NCBI GenBank assembly: GCA_018057635.1
Contig: JAGPDJ010000198.1
Coordinates: 1 to 5,364 of the forward strand
Direction of reading: 5' to 3'
DNA from: Ferruginibacter sp.
Lineage (GTDB): Bacteria; Bacteroidota; Bacteroidia; Chitinophagales; Chitinophagaceae
Length of the DNA: 5,364 nt
Shown here: positions 4,800 through 5,364 of the stretch, one piece after another
Numbering within the stretch: the first letter of the stretch is position 1
Layout of the letters: every line of letters begins with the position of its first letter
The notes under the pieces: model-generated
Database searches by the model: none
Told to the model about the DNA's origin: nothing
Seen by the model: the letters and a program-made list of their open reading frames with translations, nothing else
Made by a program: the position numbers and the translations under genes

Positions 4800-5364
4800 T
4801 CACTCCCCTAATAAACTAGCCAGTTTACTTTCCAATGCACCGCCGCGAAGGCCCTTCGCAATAACTATACCATTGGGGTCTAATAAAAAATTCTGAGGTA
4901 TTGACGCAATCTTAAACCTCACCCCCAAATCATTGGCATTGCCTTTCAGGTCGCTCAGTTGAGTCCAGTTTAATCCATCTGTTTTAATTGCATCTATCCA
5001 TGGCTGTCTTGCCCTGTCGAGAGAAATTCCCAACACCGTATAATTTTTATCTTTGTATTTATTATAAGTGGCAACCAGGCTTGGATTTTCCCTCCTGCAG
5101 GGACCACACCAGCTTGCCCAAAAATCTATCAACACATATTTACCCCTGAAAGAACTAAGACTTACCATTTTTCCGGTAGAATCTGGATGTTCAAATTCAG
5201 GCATTGGCCTGCCGATAGCCGGCATTGTTTTAGCTTCTGTTATTTGCTGAGTGATAAATAGACCAATTGGGGTTGACTTGACAGGAGCAGCTAATTTATC
5301 AAACAAATTCTCCATCTGGTCTATATCAGTGTTTACCTGGTAATTCCTGAATATTGCTAATGGC
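4800..5364 (-). CDS. TlpA-like thiol-disulfide oxidoreductase, C-terminal part (5' end outside window)
   Basis: The frame stays open to the right edge, giving 187 visible residues. It is therefore treated as the C-terminal part of a longer gene rather than as a 171-residue protein starting at the ATG ending at 5315. Counting from that Met, a linker helix region (1-35) precedes a thioredoxin-like AhpC/TSA-Redoxin domain: G-x-P-x-P-x-F (35-41), SLSSFRGKYVLIDFWASWCGPC (52-73) with the redox pair C70 and C73, the strand YTVLGISLDR (92-101), W106 and a cis-proline in IASIPQNFLLD (P140). It ends with the usual GGALESKLASLLGE helix. In Bacteroidota such domains commonly follow a signal peptide or lipoprotein signal and a DUF4369-type N-terminal domain, and act in the periplasm on disulfides; that N-terminal part is not visible. 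No CcdA or cytochrome maturation gene is present to name a partner. Confidence 0.88.
   Translation of the reverse strand, partial: PLAIFRNYQVNTDIDQMENLFDKLAAPVKSTPIGLFITQQITEAKTMPAIGRPMPEFEHPDSTGKMVSLSSFRGKYVLIDFWASWCGPCRRENPSLVATYNKYKDKNYTVLGISLDRARQPWIDAIKTDGLNWTQLSDLKGNANDLGVRFKIASIPQNFLLDPNGIVIAKGLRGGALESKLASLLGE

Noticed and set aside
4800..5315. TlpA-like gene as a complete 171-residue protein starting at the ATG ending at 5315
   Set aside because: The frame stays open to the window edge, the upstream residues continue smoothly, and no signal peptide follows that Met, so an internal Met of a longer protein is more likely.

Overview
The window is about 5.4 kb of AT-rich DNA from a member of the Bacteroidota, most likely near the Chitinophagaceae (lineage is inferred; no marker gene settles it). 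The support is a GLPGLI-family secreted protein, a Bacteroidota-type PdxJ, a TlpA-like disulfide reductase with a long N-terminal extension, starts without Shine-Dalgarno sequences in A/T-rich leaders, and a promoter resembling the TTG / TAnnTTTG type.

Region 1 (1-853, + strand): the last 39 codons of a probable TatD-family hydrolase, followed 11 nt later by a complete tcdA (tRNA t6A to cyclic ct6A dehydratase). Region 2 (854-986): a 133-nt spacer with two kinds of simple sequence, a G/T-rich TTTAGGG-like stretch and a run of six TACATCA-type heptamers ending 12 nt before the first possible start of the next gene.

Region 3 (987-3145, + strand): a compact three-gene unit. An ECF-type sigma factor overlaps by 17 nt a single-pass membrane protein that looks like its anti-sigma factor, and 7 nt later comes a secreted GLPGLI-family protein. 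The likely logic is envelope sensing: the membrane protein holds the sigma factor until a periplasmic signal releases it, and the GLPGLI protein acts in the periplasm or at the outer membrane as partner or output. The membrane protein's cytoplasmic half carries the same short motif twice, which is the most interesting feature here.

Region 4 (3168-3692, - strand): a convergent gene for an unrecognised 174-residue protein, possibly of the tubby/LURP-one-related fold. A 29-nt near-perfect inverted repeat lies just upstream of its start. Region 5 (3693-4013): a gene-free spacer holding that inverted repeat, a spaced direct repeat and a good pdxJ promoter candidate. Region 6 (4014-4733, + strand): complete pdxJ (pyridoxine 5'-phosphate synthase). 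Region 7 (4734-4799): a hairpin that may serve as a two-way terminator. Region 8 (4800-5364, - strand): the C-terminal part of a TlpA-like thiol-disulfide oxidoreductase that runs off the right edge.

Most of the window is ordinary chromosome. No mobile element, CRISPR array, tRNA or rRNA was seen. The sigma/membrane/GLPGLI unit is the only candidate for something poorly described.
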